Positions 17,240-25,861 of a stretch of DNA of 64,000 bases are shown in pieces; within the stretch, counting starts at the first letter, position 1, and the number at the start of each line of letters is the position of its first letter. The position numbers and the translations under genes are program-made. The DNA is from Clostridia bacterium. GTDB lineage: Bacteria; Acidobacteriota; Terriglobia; Terriglobales; Acidobacteriaceae. The stretch lies in contig DATMYA010000071.1 in the NCBI GenBank assembly GCA_035561135.1, positions 1 through 64,000 of the forward strand, written 5' to 3'. The notes under the pieces are model-generated. The model saw nothing but the letters and a program-made list of their open reading frames with translations. It made no database searches and was not told the origin of the DNA.

Positions 17240-17862
17240 TTCTTAAAGCCGGCCAAGGGATCCGGCGGCATCGGAGCCTGCGGGGGTCTCGTGATGGCGC
17301 TGGTGATCTCGAGATAGGCCATGCGCAACTCATACAGACAATTCTGTAGCATGATGTCTTCGCGTGATGTCAGATTACCCTTGGTTTTCTCGGCCATGAT
17401 GGCCAGCGTGTCGATCGTCTGGCGCGCGCCGATCAGGTCCGCACGGGGTGGCATGCCTTGTTCTTGCATGCCCTGTTCCTGCACGAGTCCGAGCTGCATC
17501 AGGGCGGTCATGTAGATCGAGGCGACGAACTTCTCAAACGTCATCTCGAAATCCTGCACATTGCGGCCGCCGCCACGCGCGTTAAGTTCCATTTGCAGAT
17601 GCTGGTCGAGTGACCTGGTGCGCTCGGTGTACCTGGAGAGCTGCGCGTCGCGTTCTTCCGCCGATGGTCCTTCCGCGAGTTCTCCTTCAGGCGGCGCCGC
17701 TGGAGGCTCACTCTTCGGCGGTTCGGGTGCGATGGGAGGTTCGGGGGCGGCTGTCTGCTCCGGCTCCTCAGAGATTTCGGAGCCCGGCTTCAGTTCGCCT
17801 TCCAGGGTGAACTTGCGACGATCGGTGACCACGAATTCGGAGTTTTTATCGTTTTTTGGCAT
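17236..17862 (-). CDS. DUF1844 domain protein
   Basis: The ATG at 17862 is chosen because a longer frame would run back into ygfZ. The product is 208 residues. The N-terminal 110 are charged and proline/glutamate-rich with low complexity (APEPPIAPEPPKSEPP). The C-terminal 90 are the DUF1844 helical domain with LMQLGLVQEQGM, QTIDTLAIMAEKTKGNL and NCLYELRMAYLEI. The function of DUF1844 is not known. It sits ten bases after ygfZ and overlaps the hydrolase gene by four. Confidence 0.85.
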   Translation of the reverse strand: MPKNDKNSEFVVTDRRKFTLEGELKPGSEISEEPEQTAAPEPPIAPEPPKSEPPAAPPEGELAEGPSAEERDAQLSRYTERTRSLDQHLQMELNARGGGRNVQDFEMTFEKFVASIYMTALMQLGLVQEQGMQEQGMPPRADLIGARQTIDTLAIMAEKTKGNLTSREDIMLQNCLYELRMAYLEITSAITRPPQAPMPPDPLAGFKK

Positions 17863-17872
17863 ACGGAATCGC

Positions 17873-18931
17873 TCACTGCAAATTGAACGGCAAAGCTGAA
17901 ACCTGAAGTCTCGTATCGCCTGCCTGCAATTCGGATCCAGGCGCGGCGTTCTCGCGACGGATATATCCCAGCGCAAGCGTTCGGTCGCCGGTTGAGAACG
18001 GGACCGTTGCCGCGCTCGTGATCTCGCCTACTTGCTTTTCACTAACACTGATTTTGGTGCCGTGGTCCGGGGGCGCACCCTGAACTTCAAACCCCGCAAA
18101 CGTGCGGTGGACGCTGCCGCGGGAACGGATGCGCTCTACGATCTCCTGTCCCACGTAGCAGCCCTTGGCAAAATTCAGCGCGTGCGACTGTCCTGTTTCC
18201 TGGGGAAGGTCGCGCTCGCCGATATCAACACCGAACCGAGGCGTCCCGCTCACGATGCGAAGCCAGTTCAGTGCCTGCGAGCCGACCGGCACGGCACCGG
18301 CCTCGGTGAGCGCATCCCAAACAAGCACAGCGTTCGCGGGCTGGAGCCATATCTCGTAAGAGTCTGCGCGGCTGCTTATCCCGCGTGCGATCGAGACGCC
18401 AATTCCATGCCACTCGGTATCGACCACTTGAAGGTTATCGAGTGGAGGAACCGTGCAGCCAGCACGCGCCAGCCGCTCCCTCGATTGCGGGCCGGCGATG
18501 CCCAGCGATGCAAGCTTGTCGCTGATGTTGCTGACCTCAACATCGTCCATGATGATGAAGTGCTCGAAAGTCTCCGTGATCTTCGGCACCTGCCAGATTT
18601 CTGTAGAAACGAGCAGGTGCTCTCCACGGTTGTAGACGACCATGTCGCCCTGTATGCGCCCTTGCGGATTGAGCAGGAAGTTGTAATTTCCATGGTTCAG
18701 ATGCTGGTCGCGAATGTTGTTCGTGACCATGCCATTGAGCCATCGCACGCGGTCCTCACCACTCACGATCAGCTTGCCGCGCCATCCCAGGTCGAAGACA
18801 CCACAGCCGTTCAACACCTCGTCGAACTCAGCCGGCGCATCACCGAAGTGAACAGGCGTGCGAGCGCCTGCGTAGTCGCCGAGATGGGCGCCGCTGGCAG
18901 AAAGCTTTTCTTGTAGCGTGATCGAGGTCAT
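17873..18931 (-). CDS. ygfZ: YgfZ-type folate-binding Fe-S cluster repair protein
   Basis: The 352-residue protein belongs to the GcvT-like folate-binding family. The YgfZ signature K-G-C-Y-V-G-Q-E lies near residue 256, with the conserved cysteine present. The N-terminal GcvT-like fold (FDLGWRGKLIVSGEDRVRWLNGM) fits, and a C-terminal beta domain follows. YgfZ/IBA57 proteins use tetrahydrofolate in maturing or repairing certain iron-sulfur enzymes. It heads a four-gene minus-strand operon ending in ribF. Confidence 0.92.
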   Translation of the reverse strand: MTSITLQEKLSASGAHLGDYAGARTPVHFGDAPAEFDEVLNGCGVFDLGWRGKLIVSGEDRVRWLNGMVTNNIRDQHLNHGNYNFLLNPQGRIQGDMVVYNRGEHLLVSTEIWQVPKITETFEHFIIMDDVEVSNISDKLASLGIAGPQSRERLARAGCTVPPLDNLQVVDTEWHGIGVSIARGISSRADSYEIWLQPANAVLVWDALTEAGAVPVGSQALNWLRIVSGTPRFGVDIGERDLPQETGQSHALNFAKGCYVGQEIVERIRSRGSVHRTFAGFEVQGAPPDHGTKISVSEKQVGEITSAATVPFSTGDRTLALGYIRRENAAPGSELQAGDTRLQVSALPFNLQ

Positions 18932-19044
18932 ACCGGTCTTCGATTATAGCGGACAATAACGGCAACTCTGGCGAGTTCACTGATAGTTCCACAATGGCCG
19001 CGGCCTTCCGGTCCGAACATTTCGGAGCGAGTTCGCCGCAACAG

Positions 19045-19869
19045 TTACTTCGATTGCGGGTGGGTTTCCCTCGTGTACCGTTTACTCATATTGCCGATAT
19101 CCACCTTGCGGCGCACGGCGATCATCTCGGCAACGATGGCGACTGCAATTTCTTCGGGAGTCACGGCCCCAATCTCAATGCCTACAGGCGCGTTAACGCG
19201 TTCGAATTTTTCCGGCGCAATGCCCTCGTTTTCCAATTCCTTGTAAATCGTGATCACCTTGCGCCGCGAACCGATCATGCCTATGTAGCGCGCCGGGGTA
19301 TCCACGGCCCAACGCAGCACGCGCATATCGTCGCGATGTCCGCGCGTAACGACGACGATAAAGGCTGACTCGTTCATGTTGAGCCCCGGCAGAGCCTTCT
19401 CGAAATCGTCAGCAATCACCGCGGTAGCTTCGGGGAAGCGTTCGCGATTTGCGTAAGTCTCGCGGTCATCCACGACCGTGACTTCGAAGCCCGCGACGTG
19501 AGCCACCTTTGATAGATTTTGGGCAACGTGTCCTGCGCCAAAGATGAATAGCTGCGAAACCGGCAGTACGGGTTCGATAAAGACCTCCAGTGTGCCGCCG
19601 CAGACCAGGCCGGTATCGTAAGTTGGATTGTTATTCAGGTTGAAGGTCAGCGAGCGCGGCTTTTCCTCTTCCATCACTTCCCGGGCAGCCTGCCAAACCT
19701 CTGCCTCGACGCACCCTCCGCCAATCGTGCCCACGATAGAACCATCGTCGCGGACCAGCATCTTCGCCGTCTGGAATGACGGGATCGAGCCGCGCACGTT
19801 GATGATGGTCGCCAGCGCGCTTTTGTGTCCAGCGCTCCGCAGCGCCACGATTTCCTCGTAAATACCCAT
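19045..19869 (-). CDS. XdhC/CoxI family protein
   Basis: The ATG at 19869 gives 274 residues; the longer frame overlaps the divergent dehydrogenase gene and is not homologous. The N-terminal XdhC-CoxI domain shows VRGSIPSFQTAKMLV and GTIGGGCVEAEVW. The C-terminal Rossmann domain shows FGAGHVAQNLSKVAHVAGFEVTVVDDR. XdhC proteins bind and sulfurate molybdenum cofactor for xanthine dehydrogenase-type enzymes. No xdhA, xdhB or mobA lies in the window, so its client is encoded elsewhere. It is divergent from the adjacent dehydrogenase gene, about 100 bases apart. Confidence 0.88.
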   Translation of the reverse strand: MGIYEEIVALRSAGHKSALATIINVRGSIPSFQTAKMLVRDDGSIVGTIGGGCVEAEVWQAAREVMEEEKPRSLTFNLNNNPTYDTGLVCGGTLEVFIEPVLPVSQLFIFGAGHVAQNLSKVAHVAGFEVTVVDDRETYANRERFPEATAVIADDFEKALPGLNMNESAFIVVVTRGHRDDMRVLRWAVDTPARYIGMIGSRRKVITIYKELENEGIAPEKFERVNAPVGIEIGAVTPEEIAVAIVAEMIAVRRKVDIGNMSKRYTRETHPQSK

Positions 19870-19971
19870 CGAGTAGAAGGTACAAGTTGCGGGGTGCAGG
19901 GCGCAAGTGAGACTGGCGAGCCTTTGCGCCTTGAGTTCTGTTAAATTGATTGGCGCTCCGGAGAGTCTTGA

Positions 19972-20994
19972 ATGAAAGCGATCCGATTCCACGAACATGG
20001 CGGCCCCGAAGTTCTGAAGTACGAAGACGTACCCGATCCGGTTGTGCGCAAAGACCAGGTTCTCGTGCGCGTCAAAGCCTGCGCGCTGAATCATCTCGAC
20101 CTGTTTGTGCGGCAGGGCGTGCCAGGGATCATGCTCCCGCACATTCCGGGCAGCGACATTTCAGGCGACGTGGTCGAAGTTGGTGAGTACGTAACGGATG
20201 TGAAACCTGGCACTCGCGTCCTGCTTGCGCCGATGGTTTTCTGCGGCGTTTGCAAGAAGTGTGTCAGCGGGCAGCAGAACTTCTGCCCGCAGTTCAGCGT
20301 AATCGGATATCGCGTGCCCGGAGGGGATTGCGAACTGATTGCCATCCAGCGTGTCAACGTGCTCCCGATTCCTCCAGAGATGACTTATGACGAAGCTGCC
20401 AGCGTTCCGCTAGTGTTTCTAACTGCATGGCATATGCTGATCGGGCGCGCGAAGATTCAGCCGGGACAGACCGTGCTCGTGCTGGGAGCTGGTTCCGGCG
20501 TAGGGTCGGCGGCAATACAGATTGCGAAGCTCTTCAATTGCAGCGTCATCACTACAGCCGGAAATGAGTACAAGCTCGAGCGCGCGCGCGAAATCGGCGC
20601 CGACTACACTATCAATCACTACAAGCAGAAGATCTCGGACGAAGTGAAGAAGATCACGGCGAAGCAGGGCGTCGATGTGGTTCTGGAGCACGTGGGGCAG
20701 GCGACGTGGATGGAAAGTATGCGTTCGCTGCGGCCGGGAGGCACGATTGTGACCTGTGGCGCAACAACCGGCGGCGATGCCATCTTCGACATACGTTCGC
20801 TGTTTTCACGACAGACGTCGTTCCTGGGCTCCTTCATGGGCAACATGGGAGACTTCTACGAAGTGATGGACCACGTCTTTGCAGGACGGCTGAAGCCAGT
20901 CTTCGACAGAAGCTTCCCGCTGCAACAAGCTGCTGCGGCACACGAACATCTTGCCAAGAGCAATATGTTCGGTAAGGTTGTCCTCAACCCGTGA
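19972..20994 (+). CDS. Zinc-containing alcohol dehydrogenase / quinone oxidoreductase-like MDR protein
   Basis: The 340-residue protein is a medium-chain dehydrogenase/reductase. It carries the GroES-like N-domain (HIPGSDISGDVVEVG), the structural-zinc cysteines in CGVCKKCVSGQQNFC, and the NAD(P)-binding motif GAGSGVGSAAIQIAK. The zinc ligands argue for an alcohol dehydrogenase rather than a zinc-free quinone reductase. ggagag precedes the ATG. The substrate is unknown. Confidence 0.88.
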   Translation: MKAIRFHEHGGPEVLKYEDVPDPVVRKDQVLVRVKACALNHLDLFVRQGVPGIMLPHIPGSDISGDVVEVGEYVTDVKPGTRVLLAPMVFCGVCKKCVSGQQNFCPQFSVIGYRVPGGDCELIAIQRVNVLPIPPEMTYDEAASVPLVFLTAWHMLIGRAKIQPGQTVLVLGAGSGVGSAAIQIAKLFNCSVITTAGNEYKLERAREIGADYTINHYKQKISDEVKKITAKQGVDVVLEHVGQATWMESMRSLRPGGTIVTCGATTGGDAIFDIRSLFSRQTSFLGSFMGNMGDFYEVMDHVFAGRLKPVFDRSFPLQQAAAAHEHLAKSNMFGKVVLNP

Positions 20995-21092
20995 GGTTTT
21001 GACGGCTGTGAGGCAGTTCCTGGCGTGGCTTTCCTGCGACCCGTACACGAAGCTGGCATCAAATCGGTAGAGGCAATTAGAATAGGTCTGAC

Positions 21093-21722
21093 ATGGATAC
21101 CGGCAGAGAGCGAATTGAAAAGGCAGTTGAGAGCACACTGACCCCCTCCCAGGACAACGTGACAGGGTCACAGCGTTTTGCGGACCTCGCGGGCGACCCG
21201 CAGAGTACGGGGCGGATTGCGACGCTCGCCTACGGCGGGAACCCTGAGCAGGAAGGGATTGTCCTCACAACGCTCGACAACGCCGTGAACTGGGTACGCA
21301 AGAATTCCATTTGGCCAATGACATTCGGCCTCGCCTGCTGCGCTATCGAGATGATGGCTACGGGTGCCGGGCGCTTCGACCTCGCGCGTTTCGGCTCCGA
21401 GGTGTTTCGTCCCTCGCCGCGCCAATCCGATCTCATGATTATCGCAGGCCGCGTTTCGCAGAAAATGGCGCCGGTGATTCGTCAACTGTACCAACAGATG
21501 CCGGAGCCTAAGTGGGTCATCTCCATGGGCGCGTGTGCAACGTCGGGCGGAGTGTTCAACAACTACGCTGTCGTGCAGGGCGTCAATCAGTGGATACCTG
21601 TCGACGTGTACGTGCCCGGTTGCCCCCCGCGTCCGGAGCAGCTTATCTACGCCATCACGCTCTTGCAGAAGAAAATTCAGAACGAGCGCGGTTCGTTCAA
21701 GCGCGTCATGAATCTGGAATAG
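21093..21722 (+). CDS. nuoB: NADH-quinone oxidoreductase subunit B (orphan copy)
   Basis: The 209-residue protein holds all four ligands of the N2 [4Fe-4S] cluster: the adjacent pair C82-C83 in [11 protein letters not shown]148 in MGACATSGG and C177 in [10 protein letters not shown]. NuoB passes electrons from the Fe-S chain to quinone in complex I. The first 55 residues are a polar extension longer than usual. No other nuo subunit is adjacent; it is flanked by a dehydrogenase and a beta-propeller gene and has its own terminator. It is therefore either a detached complex I gene or an additional paralogue. Confidence 0.93.
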   Translation: MDTGRERIEKAVESTLTPSQDNVTGSQRFADLAGDPQSTGRIATLAYGGNPEQEGIVLTTLDNAVNWVRKNSIWPMTFGLACCAIEMMATGAGRFDLARFGSEVFRPSPRQSDLMIIAGRVSQKMAPVIRQLYQQMPEPKWVISMGACATSGGVFNNYAVVQGVNQWIPVDVYVPGCPPRPEQLIYAITLLQKKIQNERGSFKRVMNLE

Positions 21723-21748
21723 CCAATCATCTACAGCGTAGATGCGAT

Positions 21749-21775
21749 GCACCGGCTTCGGCCGGTGCTTTTGTT
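21749..21775 (+). terminator. Rho-independent terminator of nuoB
   Basis: The 8-base perfect stem gcaccggc / gccggtgc is closed by a ttcg tetraloop and followed by ttttgttt, 26 bases after the nuoB stop. Confidence 0.93.
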
Positions 21776-21911
21776 TGCAGGCGAACTCCATTTGCTGCAT
21801 CAGCGACTCGTTCCGCAGAGGCAGCAGAACTGTTCTGTTTCGCATCTTAGTGGAAGCAAAAGCCGGATTGTGCCGCGCATCCCGCCACGGCTTGACGGCT
21901 CCGAGACCCTA

Positions 21912-22931
21912 ATGCATAGAGCCACGCTTCTTGCCTTATTAGTTGTAATGCTGCTGTGTGTCGGCGCTGAGGCAGCGGCGCTACGCCAGGTCGCAATCAT
22001 AGACATCCCCGGGCGGCCCGGTTTCGATGAACTCGCCTTTGCTAATGGCATGCTGGTGATGACTCATGCCGGCGCTGGCACGGTCGACATTTTCGATCCA
22101 GTTAAGCGTCGTCTCGTAGCGCACATCACCAACATGGCACAGCCTCGCGGCATAGCCGTTGATGAACAAGCAGGGAAGCTGTATATCGGCAATGCCGGCT
22201 CGAACTCGATCGTTGCTGTCTCATTTGACGGTTGGAAGGTGGAGGATATCATCCAGATCAGCGTTGCGCCTGAGTCGCTGCTGCTGGTCCCCGGTTCCAA
22301 GCGTCTTTACGTCGTCGCTGGACTGAAGCAGTCGCTTATGGCCGTCGATCTGGCAGCGAACCGCGAACTCGGCTCTGTGCAGTTGGACGGGCATCCAGCC
22401 TACCTCGCATCGGATCCAGCACGCGAGCTTCTGTACGTAACGCTCCAGGACAAGAAGCAGGTTGTTGCGCTCGATCCCACACTGAAGATCGTAAAGCGCT
22501 TTCCTTTGACCGCCTCGCAGCCCACAGGCATTGTTTATGACCAGAAGCTCGACCGCATTTACGTCGCAGTTCGTTCGGCCGTGCTCTCGTTGAATGCCGA
22601 CACGGGTGTGGAGAATGCGCGTGTAGCGGCCCCGGCTGGCATTGACATGCTTTGGCTGGATAACGCGAGCCGAACTCTAATGGCTGCCGGGAGTGGAGCA
22701 ATCTTCACCATGAGCGCCGATTCCAGGCTGGCCGCACGAGACGAAATGTCTACGGACGTGAAGGGTCACACGCTGGCTTTCGATCCGCAGAAGAGCCTGA
22801 TTTACATGCCTGGCGGTCGCGAAGGACGGTCGAAGCTGCTCATTCTGCGTCAATTGGACAATGCTGCAGCACAGCAGCGCGTCCAAAACGCTGACGCCAC
22901 GGTAGGAGCTGCTAAGCCACTGAGCTACTGA
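21912..22931 (+). CDS. Secreted YncE-like beta-propeller protein
   Basis: The ATG at 21912 begins a clear signal peptide (ATLLALLVVMLLCVGAEA), so the 55 upstream codons in frame are dropped. The product is 339 residues. The mature part is built of repeated beta-propeller blades of the YncE/40-residue type (PRGIAVDEQAGKLYIGNAGS, LAFDPQKSLIYMPG). Such proteins are periplasmic; ligands are mostly unknown. It is monocistronic and ends in a repeat-rich spacer. Confidence 0.8.
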   Translation: MHRATLLALLVVMLLCVGAEAAALRQVAIIDIPGRPGFDELAFANGMLVMTHAGAGTVDIFDPVKRRLVAHITNMAQPRGIAVDEQAGKLYIGNAGSNSIVAVSFDGWKVEDIIQISVAPESLLLVPGSKRLYVVAGLKQSLMAVDLAANRELGSVQLDGHPAYLASDPARELLYVTLQDKKQVVALDPTLKIVKRFPLTASQPTGIVYDQKLDRIYVAVRSAVLSLNADTGVENARVAAPAGIDMLWLDNASRTLMAAGSGAIFTMSADSRLAARDEMSTDVKGHTLAFDPQKSLIYMPGGREGRSKLLILRQLDNAAAQQRVQNADATVGAAKPLSY

Positions 22932-22937
22932 GCTGCT
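22922..22937. repeat. 16-base dispersed repeat, copy 1
   Basis: The 16 bases gagctactgagctgct occur here, overlapping the end of the beta-propeller gene, and again at 37686-37701 upstream of tolC. The surrounding bases are further imperfect ctgagct-type repeats. Confidence 0.7.
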
Positions 22938-22978
22938 AAGCCCTGAGCTCCTTAGTCAGCTAACCTGACTAGGTTTTT

Positions 22979-23090
22979 GTCTTCCTGAGCGAGGGCGTAA
23001 GCCCGAGTCGAAGGATTCCTTTTGCCAGCTCGGTGTGCAGATGAAAGGGGTCCTTCGACTGCGCGACTTCGTCGCTCCGCTCAGGAAGAC
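22979..23090. repeat. Inverted-repeat element (REP-like)
   Basis: The outer arms gtcttcctgagcg (22979-22991) and cgctcaggaagac (23078-23090) are perfect complements. Inside them agtcgaagga and tccttcgact form a second complementary pair. It shares the gaagga / tccttc core with the elements at 30720 and 48230. Confidence 0.85.
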
Positions 23091-23184
23091 AACAAATAAA
23101 CAGTCGTCATACGTCAGACGCCAAACGATTCGCGAGCAGGCGGCTGGATCCGAGTGTTTGCACCTTCACAACTTCAGGCACCTG

Positions 23185-23206
23185 TGCGCGGCCACCGGGC
23201 CGCGCA
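23185..23206. terminator. Terminator-like hairpin
   Basis: The 9-base perfect stem tgcgcggcc / ggccgcgca has a 4-base loop and is followed by tatttgt. It could end transcription from the beta-propeller gene, although it lies 250 bases after the stop. Confidence 0.5.
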
Positions 23207-23335
23207 TATTTGTGTATGCGAAATGCAGGTAGGGCAGCTGTTGGAGCGCGGTGCTACTATGGAGCGCCTCCATCCAACGCAGCAGTGTTGGCGTGTCGCA
23301 ATCATTAGATGTGTAGACAGAGGTGTGGCAGATTC

Positions 23336-24754
23336 ATGAGCAGACTTCCTGTAACACCCGCCGAATTCCGGCAACTTGCCGAGCGCGTCACCGACTTAGC
23401 CGCACGTGAACTGGAGCAATTGAACGAGTTGCCAACGTTTCCGGCCACCAACGGTGCGCGCACGCTCGAAGCTTTCGACGGCCCCGCACCCGCGCAAGGT
23501 CTTGGCGCGTCCGCCTTCGACGCACTGGAAGCCGTGGTCGCACACTCGCGCCCGCCCAGTCCGCGGTTCTATGGTTACGTGCTCGGCTCCGGTGAGCCGG
23601 TTGCGGCGCTTGGCGATATGCTTGCCAGCGTTCTGAACCAGAACGTCACCGCGTGGCGTTCTGCGCCAGCGGCTGTAACCATCGAGCGGACGGTCGTTCG
23701 CTGGCTTGCGGAGGCTATCGGCTGCCCCGGGTACACTGGCAGCCTGACCGGCGGCGGTTCGTCAGCCAACCTGATGGGCCTTGCCATGGCGCGAGAAGCC
23801 AAGGCACCGGCGAATGACACGGGTGTGCAGCCCGGAACGTTCTACGCTTCCACGGAAGCGCATATGTCGATCCCGAAAGCGATTGCGCTCCTCGGACTCG
23901 GCCACAAATCCCTGCGCCTGGTTGCAGTCGACGATAACTTCCGCATGATCCCGGAGGCGCTTGCGGAGGCTATCTCGCAGGACGTGAAGGGCGGATACCG
24001 GCCGATCGCTGTCATAGGTTCGGGAGGAACGGTGAGCACGGGCAGCATCGATCCACTTCGCGACATCGGTGAGATTGCCCACCAGCACGGCGCGTGGTTC
24101 CACGTGGATGGAGCTTATGGCGTCCTCGCGGCCATGGCTGCGCCGGAGAAGTTCGACGGTCTCGACCTGGCCGATTCGCTTTCGCTCGACGCGCATAAGT
24201 GGCTCTATCAGCCGGTTGACTGTGGCTGCTTGTTGTATCGCGACCCAGTCGCGGCGCAGAAGGCGTTCTCGCACTCGGGCGATTATGCGCGAGCACTGTC
24301 GTCCGATCCAATAGAGGGCTTTGCCTTTTTCGAGGAATCGATGGAACTGTCGCGCCGCTTCCGTGCGTTGAAGATTTGGCTATCCTTGCGCTATCACGGA
24401 ATGGACGCCTTCCGCGCCTCGATTGCGAGAGATATGGAATTGGCTCGCCACCTGGAAGACTCCATCCGTGCACATCCGGCACTCGAAATGATGGCTCCGG
24501 TTGAACTCAGCGCAGTGTGCTTCCGCTTCACGGGTGGAGAAAACTTGCCACTGCCGGAAGATGAACTGAACCGAATCAATGCGGCGTTACTTCGGCGCAT
24601 CATTGCGCGTGGACGCGTGTACATTTCGAATGCGACGATCGACACCAGGTTCGTCCTGCGCGCCTGCATCGTGAACCACCGTGCGACCGCGTCAGACGTC
24701 GATCTGGTGATTAGTGAAACGCTGGCAGCAGCGGCGGAAGTGATGCGAGCCTGA
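23336..24754 (+). CDS. PLP-dependent decarboxylase (group II, aromatic amino acid type)
   Basis: The ATG at 23336 gives 472 residues. The enzyme is a fold-type I PLP decarboxylase. The cofactor lysine lies in SLDAHKWLYQP, preceded by WFHVDGAYG and GSGGTVSTGSIDP. LTGGGSSANLMGL binds the phosphate. The N-terminal three-helix region includes PRFYGYVLGS. Relatives decarboxylate aromatic amino acids or glutamate. The specific substrate cannot be read from the sequence, and no transporter or amine pathway gene is next to it. Confidence 0.88.
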   Translation: MSRLPVTPAEFRQLAERVTDLAARELEQLNELPTFPATNGARTLEAFDGPAPAQGLGASAFDALEAVVAHSRPPSPRFYGYVLGSGEPVAALGDMLASVLNQNVTAWRSAPAAVTIERTVVRWLAEAIGCPGYTGSLTGGGSSANLMGLAMAREAKAPANDTGVQPGTFYASTEAHMSIPKAIALLGLGHKSLRLVAVDDNFRMIPEALAEAISQDVKGGYRPIAVIGSGGTVSTGSIDPLRDIGEIAHQHGAWFHVDGAYGVLAAMAAPEKFDGLDLADSLSLDAHKWLYQPVDCGCLLYRDPVAAQKAFSHSGDYARALSSDPIEGFAFFEESMELSRRFRALKIWLSLRYHGMDAFRASIARDMELARHLEDSIRAHPALEMMAPVELSAVCFRFTGGENLPLPEDELNRINAALLRRIIARGRVYISNATIDTRFVLRACIVNHRATASDVDLVISETLAAAAEVMRA

Positions 24755-24790
24755 GTTTCCAGGCAACGCAGGGGATGATAGAAATTCTTT

Positions 24791-25861
24791 ATGGCGCGTA
24801 CCAACAACGCAGCAGAACGTAACTCTAGCGGAGTCATAGCGCACGCCCCTTGCCGCGTGGACCTTGCCGGCGGCACGGTCGATATCTGGCCCTTGTACCT
24901 ATACCACCCCGGCGCAGTGACGGTGAACTTTGCGCTGAGTATCCTTACGCGATGCCGCATTAAGCCTTCGGCCGGCAAGCGCATTAACCTTCGTTCGATC
25001 GACACGGGACGGGAGGAATCCTTCCGCGACTTCGATGACCTCTGCGGCGCGAAGACGTTTGCCCATCCGCTTGCGGCCTACCTCGTGCGCTTTTTCGCGC
25101 CCGAAGGCGGCTTCACGATGGAGACGCACTCCGAGTCTCCTGCTGGTGCGGGAATTTCCGGCTCCTCGGCCATGATGATTGCTACTACAGCTGCGCTGGC
25201 GCGGTACACCGGACGCAAGCTCTCGCTGGAGGAGACGCGCGTTATAGCACAGAATGTGGAAGCGCAGCTCATCAAGGTTCCAACCGGTTGTCAGGATTAC
25301 TATCCTGCGCTGTACGGCGGCGTGAGCGCGATCCAGCTCAATGTCGACGGCATTCATCGCGAAGTTGTGCCCATTTCACCGGAAGAGATTGAGAGCCGCT
25401 TCGTCATCGCTTACACGGGAGCGCCGCGCCAGTCAGGAATCAACAACTGGGAAGTTTTCAAGGCGCACATCGACGGCGACCGCCGCGTCTTCCGCAATTT
25501 CGAGCAGATTACGCAGATCGCCTGTGCCATGCACCAAGCGCTGAGCGACGCCGATTGGAGCGAAGTTGCCCGCCTGCTCCGCGAGGAGTGGAAGCTGCGA
25601 AAGACGAACGCACCAAACATCACGACTTCCCTGATCGACCGCCTGATCACCGCGGCACGCAAGAACGGTGCACACGCCGCCAAGGTATGCGGCGCCGGCG
25701 GTGGAGGTTGCGTCGTATTTCTCGCCGAGGAAGATTCTCGCGAGCGCGTGGTCCAGACCTTGCGCGACAATGGCGGGCAGGTACTGCCGTTTCGCGTAGC
25801 ACGCGAAGGCCTCACGATCGAAGCAGGAAAACTTGCAACCGCATCTCAGCAAAAGCCATGA
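24791..25861 (+). CDS. GHMP family sugar kinase
   Basis: The 356-residue protein shows all three GHMP motifs: APCRVDLAGGTVD at the N-terminus, ESPAGAGISGSSAM as the ATP-binding loop and CGAGGGGCVVFL near the C-terminus. Relatives phosphorylate galactose, mevalonate, homoserine or heptose 7-phosphate. The N-terminal RVDLAGGTVD form resembles the heptose/fucose-type kinases. Its stop overlaps the start of the CPBP protease gene (ATGA), suggesting coupling. The substrate is uncertain. Confidence 0.83.
   Translation: MARTNNAAERNSSGVIAHAPCRVDLAGGTVDIWPLYLYHPGAVTVNFALSILTRCRIKPSAGKRINLRSIDTGREESFRDFDDLCGAKTFAHPLAAYLVRFFAPEGGFTMETHSESPAGAGISGSSAMMIATTAALARYTGRKLSLEETRVIAQNVEAQLIKVPTGCQDYYPALYGGVSAIQLNVDGIHREVVPISPEEIESRFVIAYTGAPRQSGINNWEVFKAHIDGDRRVFRNFEQITQIACAMHQALSDADWSEVARLLREEWKLRKTNAPNITTSLIDRLITAARKNGAHAAKVCGAGGGGCVVFLAEEDSRERVVQTLRDNGGQVLPFRVAREGLTIEAGKLATASQQKP

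Larger units (their letters stand above)
22932..23335. other. 404-base intergenic region with repeats and a hairpin
   Basis: This gap carries, in order, ctgagct-type direct repeats, a 112-base inverted-repeat element (22979-23090) and a terminator-like hairpin (23185-23206). About 130 bases of upstream sequence for the decarboxylase gene follow. No coding frame is convincing. Confidence 0.7.

Noticed and set aside
19870..20142. N-terminal extension of XdhC (91 residues)
   Set aside because: It overlaps the divergent dehydrogenase gene and has no XdhC-like features; the protein starts naturally at 19869.
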